The position numbers and the translations under genes are program-made. Positions 53,592 to 62,764 of a DNA stretch of 64,000 bases are shown here, one piece after another; the stretch's first letter is position 1; every line of letters starts with the position of its first letter. The notes beneath the pieces are model-generated. The model saw nothing but the letters and a program-made list of their open reading frames with translations, ran no database searches and had not been told where the DNA came from. Source of the DNA: Bacillus mycoides (GTDB lineage Bacteria > Bacillota > Bacilli > Bacillales > Bacillaceae_G); assembly GCF_018742245.1 (NCBI RefSeq), contig NZ_CP036132.1, positions 4,583,001 through 4,647,000 of the forward strand. The letters run 5' to 3'.

Positions 53592-53825
53592 AAAAGCGCA
53601 AGCGGCTCGTTCAGAACAGGAGGGCATTGGAACTCCTGAACTGGAGGCGCTTTTTGCCTCAAGTGAAGGCGTGAAATGACCGACTGTTCTAGCCGCTGGA
53701 GCTAGACAACGAAAAGCGCAAGCGGCTCGCTCAGAACAGGAGAGCATTGGAACTCCTGAACTAGAGGCGCCTTTTGCCTCAAGTGAAGGCGTGAACTGAT
53801 CGACTGTTCTAGCCGCTGGAGCTAG
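53592..53825 (+). repeat. Two tandem copies of the cloverleaf-like intergenic repeat
   Basis: Copies at 53592-53705 and 53712-53825, nearly identical to each other. Middle stem AGAACAG/CTGTTCT, inner GAGGCGC(T/C)TTTTGCCTC, outer GCGGCT/AGCCGC. They fill the gap between yusF and gcvH where B. subtilis has yusG. No ORF is seen from 53496 to 53950. Confidence 0.88.
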
Positions 53826-53907
53826 ACAATGAAAAAAGTTTTTTCAAAAACGTTCTCCTATATAATAATTAATATATATGTTTTTAAATTCATTATGTAC
53901 ACAACAT

Positions 53908-53940
53908 AAAAAAGGACAGCACAAAGGCTGTCCTTTTTCT
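53908..53940 (-). terminator. Terminator of yusI-gcvH
   Basis: AAAAAGGACAGC pairs with GCTGTCCTTTTT over a 6-nt loop, 10 bp after the gcvH stop. Confidence 0.92.
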
Positions 53941-53950
53941 TCGACTATAA

Positions 53951-54334
53951 TTAGTCTTGGTTTGTCATTTCTGCATATTTTTCTGCAGTTAATAACTTCT
54001 CAACTTGGCTTGCATCAGAAAGTTCAACTTTAACCATCCATGCACCCTCGTATGGAGATTCGTTAACTAGTTCTGGTTGGTCACTTAATTCTTCGTTTAC
54101 TGCTACAACTTTACCACTTACAGGTGCGTATAATTCAGAAACTGTTTTAACAGATTCTACGCTTCCGAATGGCTCGTCAGCTTGGATTGTTGCACCTACT
54201 TCAGGAAGTTCAACGAATACGATATCGCCTAACTCACCTTGTGCAAAATGAGTAATACCGATAACAACCGCATTACCTTCTGTTTTTACCCATTCGTGTT
54301 CTTCAGAGTAACGTAAATTATTTGGAATGCTCAT
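53951..54334 (-). CDS. gcvH: Glycine cleavage system H protein
   Basis: A 127-residue lipoyl carrier. The lipoylated lysine is K63 in [12 protein letters not shown]. In Bacillus GcvH is also the entry point for lipoate made by LipM/LipA, which supply other lipoyl enzymes; lipA is in this window. ATG 54334 has GGAGGTAC upstream. It follows yusI by 41 bp. Confidence 0.97.
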   Translation of the reverse strand: MSIPNNLRYSEEHEWVKTEGNAVVIGITHFAQGELGDIVFVELPEVGATIQADEPFGSVESVKTVSELYAPVSGKVVAVNEELSDQPELVNESPYEGAWMVKVELSDASQVEKLLTAEKYAEMTNQD

Positions 54335-54375
54335 GACTGTACCTCCAGTGAATGTATTAATTATGTAAAAATACC

Positions 54376-54741
54376 TTATTGGTATTTTTTCCACACACTT
54401 TCAAACTGCTCTTCGTTAAAACCAAGTGTCACACTCGTTCCATCTGTTACAATTGGACGTTTAATTAACATGCCATCAGATGCTAAAAGCTCGTACATTT
54501 CGTCTTCGCTTGCATCCTTTAACTTATCTTTTAAACCAAGTTCGCGGTAACGCATTCCACTTGTATTAAAGAATTTTTTTAATGGTAATTCACTTTTCTC
54601 ATGTAAATTACGTAAATCTTCTTTTGACGGTGGATTTTCAACAATATGAATCATCTCATATGCTACATCGTTTGCCTCAAACCATTTCTTTGCTTTTTGA
54701 CATGTGCCACACTTTGGATATGAATAAAATGTTACTGTCAT
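54376..54741 (-). CDS. yusI: ArsC/Spx-family protein YusI
   Basis: A 121-residue thioredoxin-fold protein with CGTC (residues about 10-13) in [15 protein letters not shown] and the family's [10 protein letters not shown] motif. It belongs to the ArsC-like group with Spx and MgsR, but lacks the Spx C-terminal RNA polymerase contact region, so a reductase-like role is more likely. ATG 54741 follows AGGTGA. Confidence 0.9.
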   Translation of the reverse strand: MTVTFYSYPKCGTCQKAKKWFEANDVAYEMIHIVENPPSKEDLRNLHEKSELPLKKFFNTSGMRYRELGLKDKLKDASEDEMYELLASDGMLIKRPIVTDGTSVTLGFNEEQFESVWKKYQ

Positions 54742-54934
54742 AAATTCACCTACTTTTTTACTAACCTTTACCTTTATCATATAGAAAACATTTTATTATT
54801 TCAAACGATTATTCGCTAAACTTTTACTTATTTCGTGATAATTTTTAATAATCCTGCTAATTTTTCTTATTTTTCCGCCATTTATTAAGAAAAAATAAAT
54901 ATATAATTTTTTAAAACTTTTTTCTCATCCCACG

Positions 54935-55206
54935 CCGAACATATATCTTAAACAAACGTTTATTTAATTTCATATTTTTCTACCTCAGCCTTTGGAATAC
55001 GTAGATTCTTTCATACCGAACATATACCTTAAACAAACGTTTGATTAATTTCATGTTTTTCTACCTCAACCTTTGGAATACATGAATTCTTCCATACCGA
55101 ACATACCTCTTAAACGAACGTTTGATTAATTTCATGTTTTTCTATATCACCGTTGGAAAACATGATTTTCTATACCGAACATATATCTTAAACAAACGTT
55201 TATTTA
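54935..55206. repeat. Array of four 78-81-bp direct repeats with palindromes
   Basis: Units begin CCGAACATA at 54935, 55016, 55097 and 55175 (spacing 81, 81, 78; the fourth is cut short). Each has TTAAAC(A/G)AACGTTT, a palindrome around AACGTT, then (G)ATTTAATTTCAT, TTTTTCTACCTCA, CCTTTGGAATAC and CATGAATTCTT. No SD-supported ORF spans it. It lies downstream of the lipoprotein gene (minus strand) and upstream of yusI. Confidence 0.85.
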
Positions 55207-55210
55207 AAAA

Positions 55211-55243
55211 ATAAGAAGCCCTTTTACAGGCTCCTTCATCATC
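55211..55243 (-). terminator. Terminator of the 55239-55766 lipoprotein gene
   Basis: On the minus strand AAG, AGCC pairs with GGGCT, CTT around a mismatch, followed by a T-rich run that enters the direct repeat array. Confidence 0.6.
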
Positions 55244-55766
55244 GACTTAAATAGTCCGAAATGGTTTGAAATACTACTATATACATATTATGAATATTTT
55301 GATTGGAAACCGTATCATTATATAACCCTATACCCCAATATTGTCCTTCGGGTCTTTCCATATTCACAAAACCTTGCGTATACATCATTGCCCTATCCCT
55401 TGGAGCATTGTCAAAATCTAAATCTTTTTCAGTAAAAATCAAATACGGTCTATCTTGTAAACCAATAAAAAACACCGGCTTCTTTAACGATAAAAATAAG
55501 TCCGTATACTGTTCCTTTGATGCTTCTTGAAAATATTCTTTCATGACGAGAAAACCATCAACTTTTTCGGATTTCTCCTGCATCTCTTCTAACTTCACGT
55601 TTTCAAACTTTATATTTCTAAATGTATCTTTCGGCTTTTCACCAACAACTCCAATGGCGAGCGCTCTCCCGTTATATTCTAATGTATCTCCTTCATTATC
55701 CTTGGCACATCCAGTACCCACTAGGCATAACAATATAAAAACTAAGAAATAAAATGAACGCTTCAT
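55239..55766 (-). CDS. Hypothetical lipoprotein
   Basis: A 175-residue lipoprotein with signal peptide and lipobox (LVGTGC, cysteine near residue 20), then an acidic mature part with FKNIKFENVKLEEMQEKSEK and a segment like GQYWGIGLYNDTVSNQNIHNMYIV. I do not recognise the family. It is monocistronic and divergent from the PAP2 gene. The ATG at 55766 has only a moderate SD. Confidence 0.75.
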   Translation of the reverse strand: MKRSFYFLVFILLCLVGTGCAKDNEGDTLEYNGRALAIGVVGEKPKDTFRNIKFENVKLEEMQEKSEKVDGFLVMKEYFQEASKEQYTDLFLSLKKPVFFIGLQDRPYLIFTEKDLDFDNAPRDRAMMYTQGFVNMERPEGQYWGIGLYNDTVSNQNIHNMYIVVFQTISDYLSR

Positions 55767-55910
55767 TTAGCACCCGCCCCCTCTTTTAAGTCAAGTGACA
55801 AAAATGTAAGGTGAATTCAAGAAAATGTAAGTAAAATCGATAGCCCAATTGGATTTTCTATATTATAATCAATTGAATTTATTTACATTACTAAAACATA
55901 GGAGATTATC

Positions 55911-56558
55911 ATGAAGAAATTTAAACTTTCATCTCTTCTTCCGTTAAGTTATATACTTCTACTCGTACTCGTAAGTCCCCTTTACGATGTATTAAATAAA
56001 TCTACTGTTCACGCAGTAGATGTCACAACTGTAGTAGATGATTGGATTCCATTTGTGAAAGCATTTATTATTCCTTACTTACTTTGGTTTCCATACTTAT
56101 ACGGTGCACTTATTTATTACTGTTTTGCTGATCGAAAGCAATATTATGTCACTTTAAGTAGTGTAATTCTTGGAAAACTTGCTTGTTTTTCGATTTACTT
56201 TTTTTGGCAGACAACTGTACCACGCCCAACCGTTGTTGGAACAGATGTATTTTCCGAACTAGTCCGCTATATTTATAGTATTGATCAACCAGTAAACTGT
56301 TTCCCAAGCATTCATGTCCTTACGACATTTGTAATTATGTTAGCTGCCTTTAAGCGTAGAGAACAGCATGCTTTTGAATATTACATTCTTACTTTCTTCG
56401 GTACACTTATCATTTTATCAACGCTATTTACGAAGCAACATGCATTTGTAGACGCCATTTCTGGAATGACGCTTGCAAGCGTACTATACTTCGGTGTTCA
56501 GCTATTATTAGCAAAAGAAACAGTACGCGTTCCAGTAAAACGAAATCATAAAATGTAA
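55911..56558 (+). CDS. PAP2-family membrane phosphatase
   Basis: A 215-residue protein with about six membrane segments. Residues of the PAP2 site are PRP (104-106), PSIH (132-135; usual PSGH) and TKQHAFVD (about 174-181, histidine and aspartate). The usual upstream KxxxxxxRP is partly altered. It probably dephosphorylates a lipid or undecaprenyl pyrophosphate outside the membrane. AGGAGAT precedes the ATG. It shares a terminator with the convergent PfoR-like gene. Confidence 0.85.
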   Translation: MKKFKLSSLLPLSYILLLVLVSPLYDVLNKSTVHAVDVTTVVDDWIPFVKAFIIPYLLWFPYLYGALIYYCFADRKQYYVTLSSVILGKLACFSIYFFWQTTVPRPTVVGTDVFSELVRYIYSIDQPVNCFPSIHVLTTFVIMLAAFKRREQHAFEYYILTFFGTLIILSTLFTKQHAFVDAISGMTLASVLYFGVQLLLAKETVRVPVKRNHKM

Positions 56559-56595
56559 AAAAGCAGACTGTGGCTTCTTCAGTCTGCTTTTCTCT
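56559..56595. terminator. Terminator between PAP2 gene and PfoR-like gene
   Basis: AAAAGCAGACTG pairs with CAGTCTGCTTTT over a 9-nt loop, between convergent genes. Confidence 0.88.
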
Positions 56596-56615
56596 ATATT
56601 AAGGAGATTTTCAAA

Positions 56616-57629
56616 TTAAGATTGCGGTACAGTCATATCACCAGAGTGAATACGACCTGCTTTTTTAAGAGCGATGTAAAGTATATAAGAAACAGCTACT
56701 GGAATGATGACATAAGTGATTATCATCGCTGGGACAACTTCCCATCCTTGGCTGGAAATTAAATTAATTGGTGCGATAAGAGAGCTTAATCCAAGGCCTG
56801 CAATTTCTTTCCCTGCTTCCAGGTGGAAAATTAATGCTGATACTGGGCCTACTATAGCGCTGGCGACGACAGTTGGGACGAGAATCATTGGATTTTTAGT
56901 AATGTTCGGCAACTGTACTTTTGGAGTACAAAGTGCCTGAGCTAATATGCCACCTAAATTATTTTCTTTCGCTGAAATAACAGAGAATCCGATAAACTGA
57001 GCAACACATCCTGCAAGTGCTGCACCACCTGCAACACCATCTAAGCTAAGTGCTATCGCTAAAGCAGCTGATGAAGCTGGAGAGATAAGTAATAGTCCCC
57101 AAACTACAGCAATCACGATAGAAGCGATGAACGGGCTACCAGCTGAACTATCTTTAATGAATGCTCCAACTGTATTTAAAACTGGGCTAATATTTTGAGC
57201 TAACCAAATACCGACTAAACCAGAACCGAGTATTGCTGCAAATGGAACGAGCATCATATCTAAAGCAGTTTTTCCACTTAATCGTTTACCAATATAAACT
57301 GCTAAAGTCGCTGTTAATAATGCACCGATTGGTTCACCTGTTTTAATGATGAGACCAGCTTCAGTAATTGAAATTGAACCGGCTCCAATTGCTCCAGCTA
57401 CCATCGCTGAGAAAATTACGAGTCCGTTTGCACCGAGCATAAAAGCAATCCCGGCTCCAATTGCTGGTGCCATAAGTGATTTTGCAACAACTCCGATTGT
57501 AATAAGTAATGGGATATCAACAATTCTTCCTATATTTTCAATCAGCAAACCAATTCCAAGGGATACGAAAATACCCTGTGCGATTCCGGCTGAAGCTTTA
57601 AACACACGAGACATTATATATTCTTTCAT
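56616..57629 (-). CDS. PfoR-like PTS_EIIC_2 membrane protein
   Basis: A 337-residue protein with about nine or ten hydrophobic segments, rich in Gly and Ala (AIGAGIAFMLGANGLVIFSAMVAGAIGAG), of the PTS_EIIC_2 family that includes Clostridium perfringens PfoR. No EIIA or EIIB domain or gene is near, so phosphotransfer is doubtful. ATG 57629 has GGAGAAGGTG. It follows ldh by 22 bp and is probably co-transcribed with it, which hints at a carbon or redox role. Confidence 0.82.
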   Translation of the reverse strand: MKEYIMSRVFKASAGIAQGIFVSLGIGLLIENIGRIVDIPLLITIGVVAKSLMAPAIGAGIAFMLGANGLVIFSAMVAGAIGAGSISITEAGLIIKTGEPIGALLTATLAVYIGKRLSGKTALDMMLVPFAAILGSGLVGIWLAQNISPVLNTVGAFIKDSSAGSPFIASIVIAVVWGLLLISPASSAALAIALSLDGVAGGAALAGCVAQFIGFSVISAKENNLGGILAQALCTPKVQLPNITKNPMILVPTVVASAIVGPVSALIFHLEAGKEIAGLGLSSLIAPINLISSQGWEVVPAMIITYVIIPVAVSYILYIALKKAGRIHSGDMTVPQS

Positions 57630-57651
57630 TTGTTTCACCTTCTCCTATAAT

Positions 57652-58602
57652 TTAGTAACCAATTGTTTTCATATAATCGCGTAAAACATCGTTTGATTTT
57701 GCAAAGCGGCTTTCTTCATCTTCTAATAAGTTCAGTTCTACCACTTCTCTTATACCGTCTCTAGTAATAATTGCTGGTACTCCTGTACAAATATCGTATT
57801 CGCCATATTCACCATCTAAAATAGCTGAAACAGCGATAACACGGTGATCATCATTGAAAATTGAGCGAGCAATATAAGCTAGAGAATTTCCGATTCCATA
57901 ATAAGTAGTTCCTTTACGCTTATAAATTTCCCATCCAGCTTTCGCAGTCTTCTCAACAATTTCATCTAAATCTATTTCACCAAAACGTTCTTTTTGTTCC
58001 TCTAAAATTTGCAGAATTGGCTTACCACCAACAGTTACGTGAGACCAAGCAACCATTTGAGAATCCCCATGTTCTCCTAATGAATACCCATGAATACTAC
58101 GAGGATCTACATGTAACATTTCAGATAAAATTGTTCTTAAGCGAGAAGAATCTAGTGATGTACCTGTACCAATCACACGATTTCTAGGTAATCCAGATAC
58201 CTTCCACACTTGATATGTAATAATGTCAACTGGGTTCGATGCGAGTAAGAAAATGCCATCAAATCCACTTTCCATTACACCATTTACAACACTTTCCATA
58301 ATCTTAGCGCTTGCTCCTAAAGTGTCTAAGCGACTTTGTCCAGGCTTCGGCGCTGGTCCTGCTGTAATAATAACAATGTCCATATCTTTGCAGTCTTCAT
58401 AACTTCCTGCATATACTTTTGTTCTTGTATTTGTAAAGTTAATGCAGTGCGATAAATCCATCGCTTCTCCAACTGCACGTTCATGATTTATATCAATTAA
58501 CAATAGCTCTTCGCAAATCCCTTGGTTTACAATGGAATACGCACAGCTTGATCCAACTAATCCAGTACCGATAATTGCAATTTTTCTTGTGTTTCTTCTC
58601 AT
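57652..58602 (-). CDS. ldh: L-lactate dehydrogenase
   Basis: A 316-residue NAD-dependent enzyme: NAD motif GTGLVGS (12-18), substrate-binding R91 in GQSRLD, catalytic H178 in GEHGDS. It interconverts pyruvate and L-lactate in fermentation. B. cereus genomes have several ldh genes; this one is paired with a PfoR-like gene. AGGAGAG precedes the ATG. Rex-like sites lie upstream. Confidence 0.93.
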   Translation of the reverse strand: MRRNTRKIAIIGTGLVGSSCAYSIVNQGICEELLLIDINHERAVGEAMDLSHCINFTNTRTKVYAGSYEDCKDMDIVIITAGPAPKPGQSRLDTLGASAKIMESVVNGVMESGFDGIFLLASNPVDIITYQVWKVSGLPRNRVIGTGTSLDSSRLRTILSEMLHVDPRSIHGYSLGEHGDSQMVAWSHVTVGGKPILQILEEQKERFGEIDLDEIVEKTAKAGWEIYKRKGTTYYGIGNSLAYIARSIFNDDHRVIAVSAILDGEYGEYDICTGVPAIITRDGIREVVELNLLEDEESRFAKSNDVLRDYMKTIGY

Positions 58603-58692
58603 AGCAATCTCTCCTAATTGATCATATAATCTATTTTTTTGTTCTTTACACTCTTAATTATAGAGATTCCTACGATAGAAACCATGGATACT

Positions 58693-58745
58693 TTGTGAAT
58701 CATTGAACAAACTTTTGTCCTTTTTGTGAATTGTCATATTCAATT
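58693..58745 (-). promoter_or_regulatory. Two Rex-like sites upstream of ldh
   Basis: TTGTGAATCATTGAACAA (58693-58710) fits the Rex consensus TTGTGAA-N4-TTCACAA with two changes in the right half. A second TTGTGAA (58724-58730) is followed by TTCAAT (58739-58744). Rex represses fermentation genes when NAD+/NADH is high. Confidence 0.55.
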
Positions 58746-58806
58746 TTCGTCATATTTGTTACAACTGGAAAAATATTTATTATGTATTTATTGACATATA
58801 CAAAAC

Positions 58807-58837
58807 AAAAACGAGCGAATCCATTCGCTCGTTTCAT
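58807..58837 (-). terminator. Terminator of the coat protein pair
   Basis: AAACGAGCGAAT pairs with ATTCGCTCGTTT over a 2-nt loop, 9 bp after the gene at 58846. Confidence 0.9.
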
Positions 58838-58845
58838 TCATCACA

Positions 58846-59094
58846 CTATTCCGCACTTAATTGACTTTTCAATTGCTCTACAATCATTGGATTCGCAGGT
58901 GCTGCCGGTTTGTAATAACTCTTTTGCTTTGCGTATTCATACATATTACGTTGACGCGCCTCATCTTGATTACGAATTTGAATTAACGTTTGATGTAACT
59001 GTTCATTATCAGATTGAGAAATATAATTTGCATAACTTGTTAAACTTGAATTTAACCCTGCTAAATAATCATTTACCATATCTTTTTCATTCAT
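58846..59094 (-). CDS. CotF/YraD-like spore coat protein, C-terminal-type subunit
   Basis: An 82-residue helical protein: KDMVNDYLAGLNSSLTSYANYISQSDNEQLHQTLIQIRNQDEARQRNMYEYAKQKSYY matches the second half of the CotF coat-protein fold. It is 13 bp downstream of a 61-residue gene that covers the first half of the same fold, so the two together look like a split CotF-like protein. Expression in the mother cell is likely. Confidence 0.82.
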   Translation of the reverse strand: MNEKDMVNDYLAGLNSSLTSYANYISQSDNEQLHQTLIQIRNQDEARQRNMYEYAKQKSYYKPAAPANPMIVEQLKSQLSAE

Positions 59095-59107
59095 TTCTCT
59101 CTTCCTC

Positions 59108-59293
59108 CTATCCTAAAAAAGTCATTAACTGCTGTTTCGTATTTCGTGCATCTTGCGCATCCTTTTGTAGCATTTGTTTCAACTCTGGATCTGTACAAGC
59201 CTGTGCATACTGGTCCAATTTGTTAATAATCGTCGCATGACCACCAATTAAATGACGTAAATTTTCTACTTCAAGCTCTGTTAAATTTTGCAT
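59108..59293 (-). CDS. CotF-like small coat protein, N-terminal-type subunit
   Basis: A 61-residue helical protein (ELEVENLRHLIGGHATIINKLDQYAQACTDPELKQMLQKDAQ) with the N-terminal CotF/YraG pattern. ATG 59293 has AAAGGTGG upstream. It is translated just before the C-terminal-type partner. It has a single cysteine. Confidence 0.8.
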   Translation of the reverse strand: MQNLTELEVENLRHLIGGHATIINKLDQYAQACTDPELKQMLQKDAQDARNTKQQLMTFLG

Positions 59294-59601
59294 AGAACAT
59301 ACCCACCTTTCTTTTTTCATTCGTCATTAGTATTTGGGGTTTTTTGGATTGTATGCATAAAAAAAGTCGCAGTATACAAAGCCTAATTTTCATTTTTTTA
59401 CACGCTTGTTCGAATATGCAAAATTACATATTTTTAACTTTTATTTTCACATTAAAATATAGGCATATACTATAAAATAATTAACATGAAAATCCCTTTA
59501 AAATACTTCTCATTCTTTGCAATTCCACCATTTTTCTTATTCATCATCTCTCGTCTTCTTTTACACCAAATAATAAATTATTAATGAAAGGAGAAATGAA
59601 C
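59294..59601. other. AT-rich intergenic region
   Basis: The promoter region of the coat pair and of the small gene at 59602. A 32-codon hydrophobic ORF (59486-59584) lacks an SD site and is not called. Nothing else is seen. Confidence 0.5.
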
Positions 59602-59730
59602 ATGAAAACACATGACTTCCTTACAGAAATCCAGAAGGGCTCTGAACCTAATCCATATCAAGATCCTATCGCATTTATTTTCCTTTGTTTTTCCTTAGCC
59701 ATATACACATTTTTAAAACCAGCAAAATAA
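59602..59730 (+). CDS. 42-residue membrane peptide
   Basis: ATG 59602 with AAAGGAG 8-9 nt upstream. A hydrophilic N-terminus (KTHDFLTEIQKGSEPNPYQDP) precedes one membrane segment (IAFIFLCFSLAIYTFL). It ends KPAK just before a terminator shared with the convergent MBL gene. No family is recognised. Confidence 0.55.
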   Translation: MKTHDFLTEIQKGSEPNPYQDPIAFIFLCFSLAIYTFLKPAK

Positions 59731-59741
59731 TATCATCTAGC

Positions 59742-59775
59742 AAAAAGAGCCTCAAAATTATTTGAGGCTCTTTCT
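59742..59775. terminator. Terminator shared by the 42-residue ORF and the MBL gene
   Basis: AAGAGCCTCAAA pairs with TTTGAGGCTCTT over a 4-nt loop. Confidence 0.9.
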
Positions 59776-60480
59776 TGTTAAATTCCTTTCCGCTTCTTCA
59801 ATCGCCCGTTGCATTTGCACTAACGGATCTTTAATCATCTTCCCATGCCCTGTCGCTAATATAGACGGCTTATACTCCAGCAATTTCTGAGCACTCGTTA
59901 ATGAAACTTCTGCATCCCACGTACCAAACATAGGAAATGGAAAAAGCCAATTTAATTGCCCTGCTACCGCTATCCCGCCTCTCGTTTGAAATGCATCTCC
60001 AACAATGAGTGCATCATTTCTCGTGTCTAAAAACGCCATTGATCCCGGTGTATGACCTGGAGCTGCAATCGCTACAAGGGAACCTATTTGATCTCCCTCT
60101 TGAAGAAGAATATCTGGAATCGTCTTTATCCTTTTTGACACACTTACTTTTACCTGCGTGTCTGGTTCCCCTAGTTGCAGTGACAAATCCCCTTCAAGTA
60201 AACTTGCATCTCTTTTAGAAATATAGACCGGAACATTCGGCAATTCTTGTTTTATAGCATCGAGTGCCCCTATATGGTCATCATGCGCATGTGTAATAAC
60301 GATATTCGTAATCGGTTTTCCTATTTTTCGAGCCGCTTCTAAAATCTTCTTTGCACAAAATGGTAAAGCAGCATCAATTAAAGTTAATCCTGTTTCTTCT
60401 TCAACAAAGTAACAGTTAATCGGAAATAGACGCGGTAAAAATGCGATTTGGTGAACTGTTCCTACTCTTATTAACTTCAT
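59758..60480 (-). CDS. Metallo-beta-lactamase-fold hydrolase
   Basis: A 240-residue MBL-fold protein: HAHDDH at 64-69 (two-metal site), APGHTPGSM and VGDAF provide further ligands, and a late TGHGK. This is the glyoxalase II-like branch that cuts thioesters or other esters; a beta-lactamase role is unlikely. ATG 60480 lies after GGAGG. It is flanked by terminators on both sides. Confidence 0.9.
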   Translation of the reverse strand: MKLIRVGTVHQIAFLPRLFPINCYFVEEETGLTLIDAALPFCAKKILEAARKIGKPITNIVITHAHDDHIGALDAIKQELPNVPVYISKRDASLLEGDLSLQLGEPDTQVKVSVSKRIKTIPDILLQEGDQIGSLVAIAAPGHTPGSMAFLDTRNDALIVGDAFQTRGGIAVAGQLNWLFPFPMFGTWDAEVSLTSAQKLLEYKPSILATGHGKMIKDPLVQMQRAIEEAERNLTRKSLK

Positions 60481-60497
60481 CTCCTTTACCTCCATTA

Positions 60498-60538
60498 AAA
60501 AAAGCCGTTTACAAATACATATGTAAAACAGCCCTTTT
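60498..60538 (-). terminator. Second hairpin downstream of fadE
   Basis: On the minus strand GCTGTTTTACA pairs with TGTAAACGGC, then T7. It lies between fadE and the MBL gene and may be a back-up terminator. Confidence 0.75.
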
Positions 60539-60552
60539 CAAGAATCCATCGA

Positions 60553-60584
60553 TAAAAAAACCAGCAGCCAAACGGCCACTGGTT
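60553..60584 (-). terminator. Terminator of fadNAE
   Basis: CCAG, GGCC and GGC, CTGG form a stem with a GTTT loop and an internal mismatch, followed by T7 on the minus strand. Confidence 0.82.
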
Positions 60585-60596
60585 CCCCATCATATA

Positions 60597-62381
60597 TTAA
60601 ACTGTGTAACGCTCATCTTCTAAAATTTTCGCAGCAATTTCACGCTTCTTCGGAATTACGTTAAGTGGCGTGTGGCGAGTTAATTTACGTAATGATGATA
60701 ACATCATGCGCAGCATGTCGCCGTTTTCAACTGCGATAAGTGTTTCTTTCGCATCTGCTTCGATTTCGTTGAATGCTTCTTGGCAAAATACTTCAGTGTA
60801 TAACACTTTTTGTTTATTCTTTTCAAGACCAGTTGTTTTAATTGCTTTTTCTGTACGAAGAAGAGCTGATTCCATTGCGTAAAGGTTGCTTACGATGTCA
60901 GCGATATTCACAAGAATTTCTTGCTCTTTATCTAATGCTTTACCGTATTTTTGAGCAGCTAATCCAGCTACCATTAAACCGATTTTCTTCGCGTTCTTTA
61001 CTAAATATTTTTGAAGTGCTAATGGCTCATCGCCTACTTCTTCTGGCATCATCATCATTAACTCTTCTTGTAATTTTTGTGCTTTTTGTAGTAATGGTAA
61101 TTCACCTTTCATCGCTTTACGTAAGAACGTACCTGGTACGATTAGGCGGTTAATTTCGTTCGTTCCTTCGAAAATACGGTTAATACGAGAATCGCGGTAC
61201 ATTCTTTCAATCTCGTACTCTGCCATAAATCCGTAACCACCGTGAATTTGAACACCTTCATCTACCGTATAATCTAACACTTCAGAACCGAACACTTTAT
61301 TTAAAGAGCACTCGATTGCATATTCAGCGATAGAAGCTGCTACTGCTTTACCGTCTTTTACTTCTTCTTCAGATAATGTGCTCATGCGGCTTTCGAATAA
61401 ACCTACTGTACGATATACAGAGCTTTCAGCTGCATATGTTTTCGCTGCCATATTCGCAAGTTTTTCTTGAATTAATGGGAAACGAGCGATTGGTTGTTTG
61501 AACTGTTGACGTTGATTTGCATATTGTGCTGAAATTTCTACTGCACGTTTTGCAGATCCAACTGTACCAACACCTAATTTATAACGACCGATATTTAAAA
61601 TGTTGAACGCGATAATATGACCTTTACCGATTTCACCAAGTAAGTTTTCTTTCGGTACTAATGCATCTTCTAAAATTAATGTACGAGTTGAAGAACATTT
61701 AATACCCATCTTCTTCTCTTCAGGCCCTGTAGATACGCCAGCATACTCTTTCTCTACGATAAATGCTGAGAAGTGCTCGCCGTCTACTTTTGCATATACA
61801 ACAAATACATCAGCAAATGCAGAGTTTGTAATCCATTGTTTTTCACCGTTTAATACGTAATGTGTACCTTCTGCATTTAAACGTGCAGTTGTTTTTGCAC
61901 CTAATGCGTCAGATCCTGAACCTGGCTCAGTTAATGCATATGCAGCTAATTTTTCACCAGTTGCAAGTAATGGTAAATATTTTTTCTTTTGCTCTTCGTT
62001 ACCGAATAATACGATTGGTAAAGATCCGATACCAACGTGAGCACCGTGAGTGATTGCAAAACCACCAGCGCGAGAGAATTTCTCTGCGATTAACGCTGAG
62101 CTTACTTTATCAAGACCAATTCCGCCGTACTCTTCTGGTACGTCAGCGCCTAATAAACCAAGTTCACCAGCTTCTTTTAAAAGACGCACAGAACGATCAA
62201 ACTCATGTTGCTCTAAATATTCAAGCTCCGGAAGAACTTCATTTACGATAAATTCCTCTGTCGTTTTTGCAATCATTTTATGCTCAGATGAAAAATCTTC
62301 TGGCGTAAACACTTGATCAATTGTAATCTCATCTACTAAAAAGCTACCGCCTTTAACCGCACTTCCTACTGTTTTTTCCAT
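60597..62381 (-). CDS. fadE: Acyl-CoA dehydrogenase FadE
   Basis: A 594-residue FAD enzyme that makes the first oxidation of beta-oxidation. Acyl-CoA dehydrogenase signatures: [19 protein letters not shown] (about 160-180), [35 protein letters not shown] (about 385-420). The extra C-terminal domain of about 180 residues is normal for the YusJ/FadE type. ATG 62381 has AAGGAGGAAA; the open frame to 62423 is not needed. It is downstream of fadA but split from it by 386 bp of repeats. Confidence 0.95.
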   Translation of the reverse strand: MEKTVGSAVKGGSFLVDEITIDQVFTPEDFSSEHKMIAKTTEEFIVNEVLPELEYLEQHEFDRSVRLLKEAGELGLLGADVPEEYGGIGLDKVSSALIAEKFSRAGGFAITHGAHVGIGSLPIVLFGNEEQKKKYLPLLATGEKLAAYALTEPGSGSDALGAKTTARLNAEGTHYVLNGEKQWITNSAFADVFVVYAKVDGEHFSAFIVEKEYAGVSTGPEEKKMGIKCSSTRTLILEDALVPKENLLGEIGKGHIIAFNILNIGRYKLGVGTVGSAKRAVEISAQYANQRQQFKQPIARFPLIQEKLANMAAKTYAAESSVYRTVGLFESRMSTLSEEEVKDGKAVAASIAEYAIECSLNKVFGSEVLDYTVDEGVQIHGGYGFMAEYEIERMYRDSRINRIFEGTNEINRLIVPGTFLRKAMKGELPLLQKAQKLQEELMMMMPEEVGDEPLALQKYLVKNAKKIGLMVAGLAAQKYGKALDKEQEILVNIADIVSNLYAMESALLRTEKAIKTTGLEKNKQKVLYTEVFCQEAFNEIEADAKETLIAVENGDMLRMMLSSLRKLTRHTPLNVIPKKREIAAKILEDERYTV

Positions 62382-62465
62382 GAAAATTTCCTCCTTCATA
62401 TTTTCATGAGCCGCTTCTCTCATTTTGAAAGAAGCTGGCTCTCAATTTTTTTTATACCCCTTTGT

Positions 62466-62764
62466 TGCTTCCATTCTTTGCTTTAGCGTCCTCTTGTTTT
62501 GAGCGAGCCACTTCCACTTTTTATCTAATCCAGTTCCAGCGGCTAGAACGTTCGGTGGCTTCACTTCTTCCTACGAGGCAAAAAGCGCCTCTTCGTCTGA
62601 AGCTCCATCCCCCTCACATTCTGAGCGAGCCGCCTGCACTTTTTTTATAATCTAGTTCCGGTGGCTAGAACAGTCGGTCGTTTCACCCCTTCCTGTGAGG
62701 CAAAAAGCGCCTCTTCGTCAGGGCTTCCAACGCCCTCCTGTTCTGAGCGAGCCACCTGCACTTT
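62466..62764 (-). repeat. Cloverleaf-like intergenic repeats inside the fad operon
   Basis: Two full minus-strand copies (62530-62644 and 62652-62764) and a truncated one (62466-62521). Copy 62530 has AGAATGT/ACGTTCT as middle stem (one G-U) and GCGGCT/AGCCGC outside. Copy 62652 has AGAACAG/CTGTTCT and GTGGCT/AGCCAC, i.e. a compensated change in the outer stem. They fill the space between fadA and fadE. Confidence 0.88.

Noticed and set aside
54935..55206. CRISPR array
   Set aside because: Whole units of 78-81 bp repeat; there is no short conserved repeat with unique spacers and no cas gene nearby.
59486..59584. 32-codon hydrophobic ORF
   Set aside because: It has no SD site; a -10-like TATAAA lies right before the ATG, so this is more likely promoter sequence of the next small gene.
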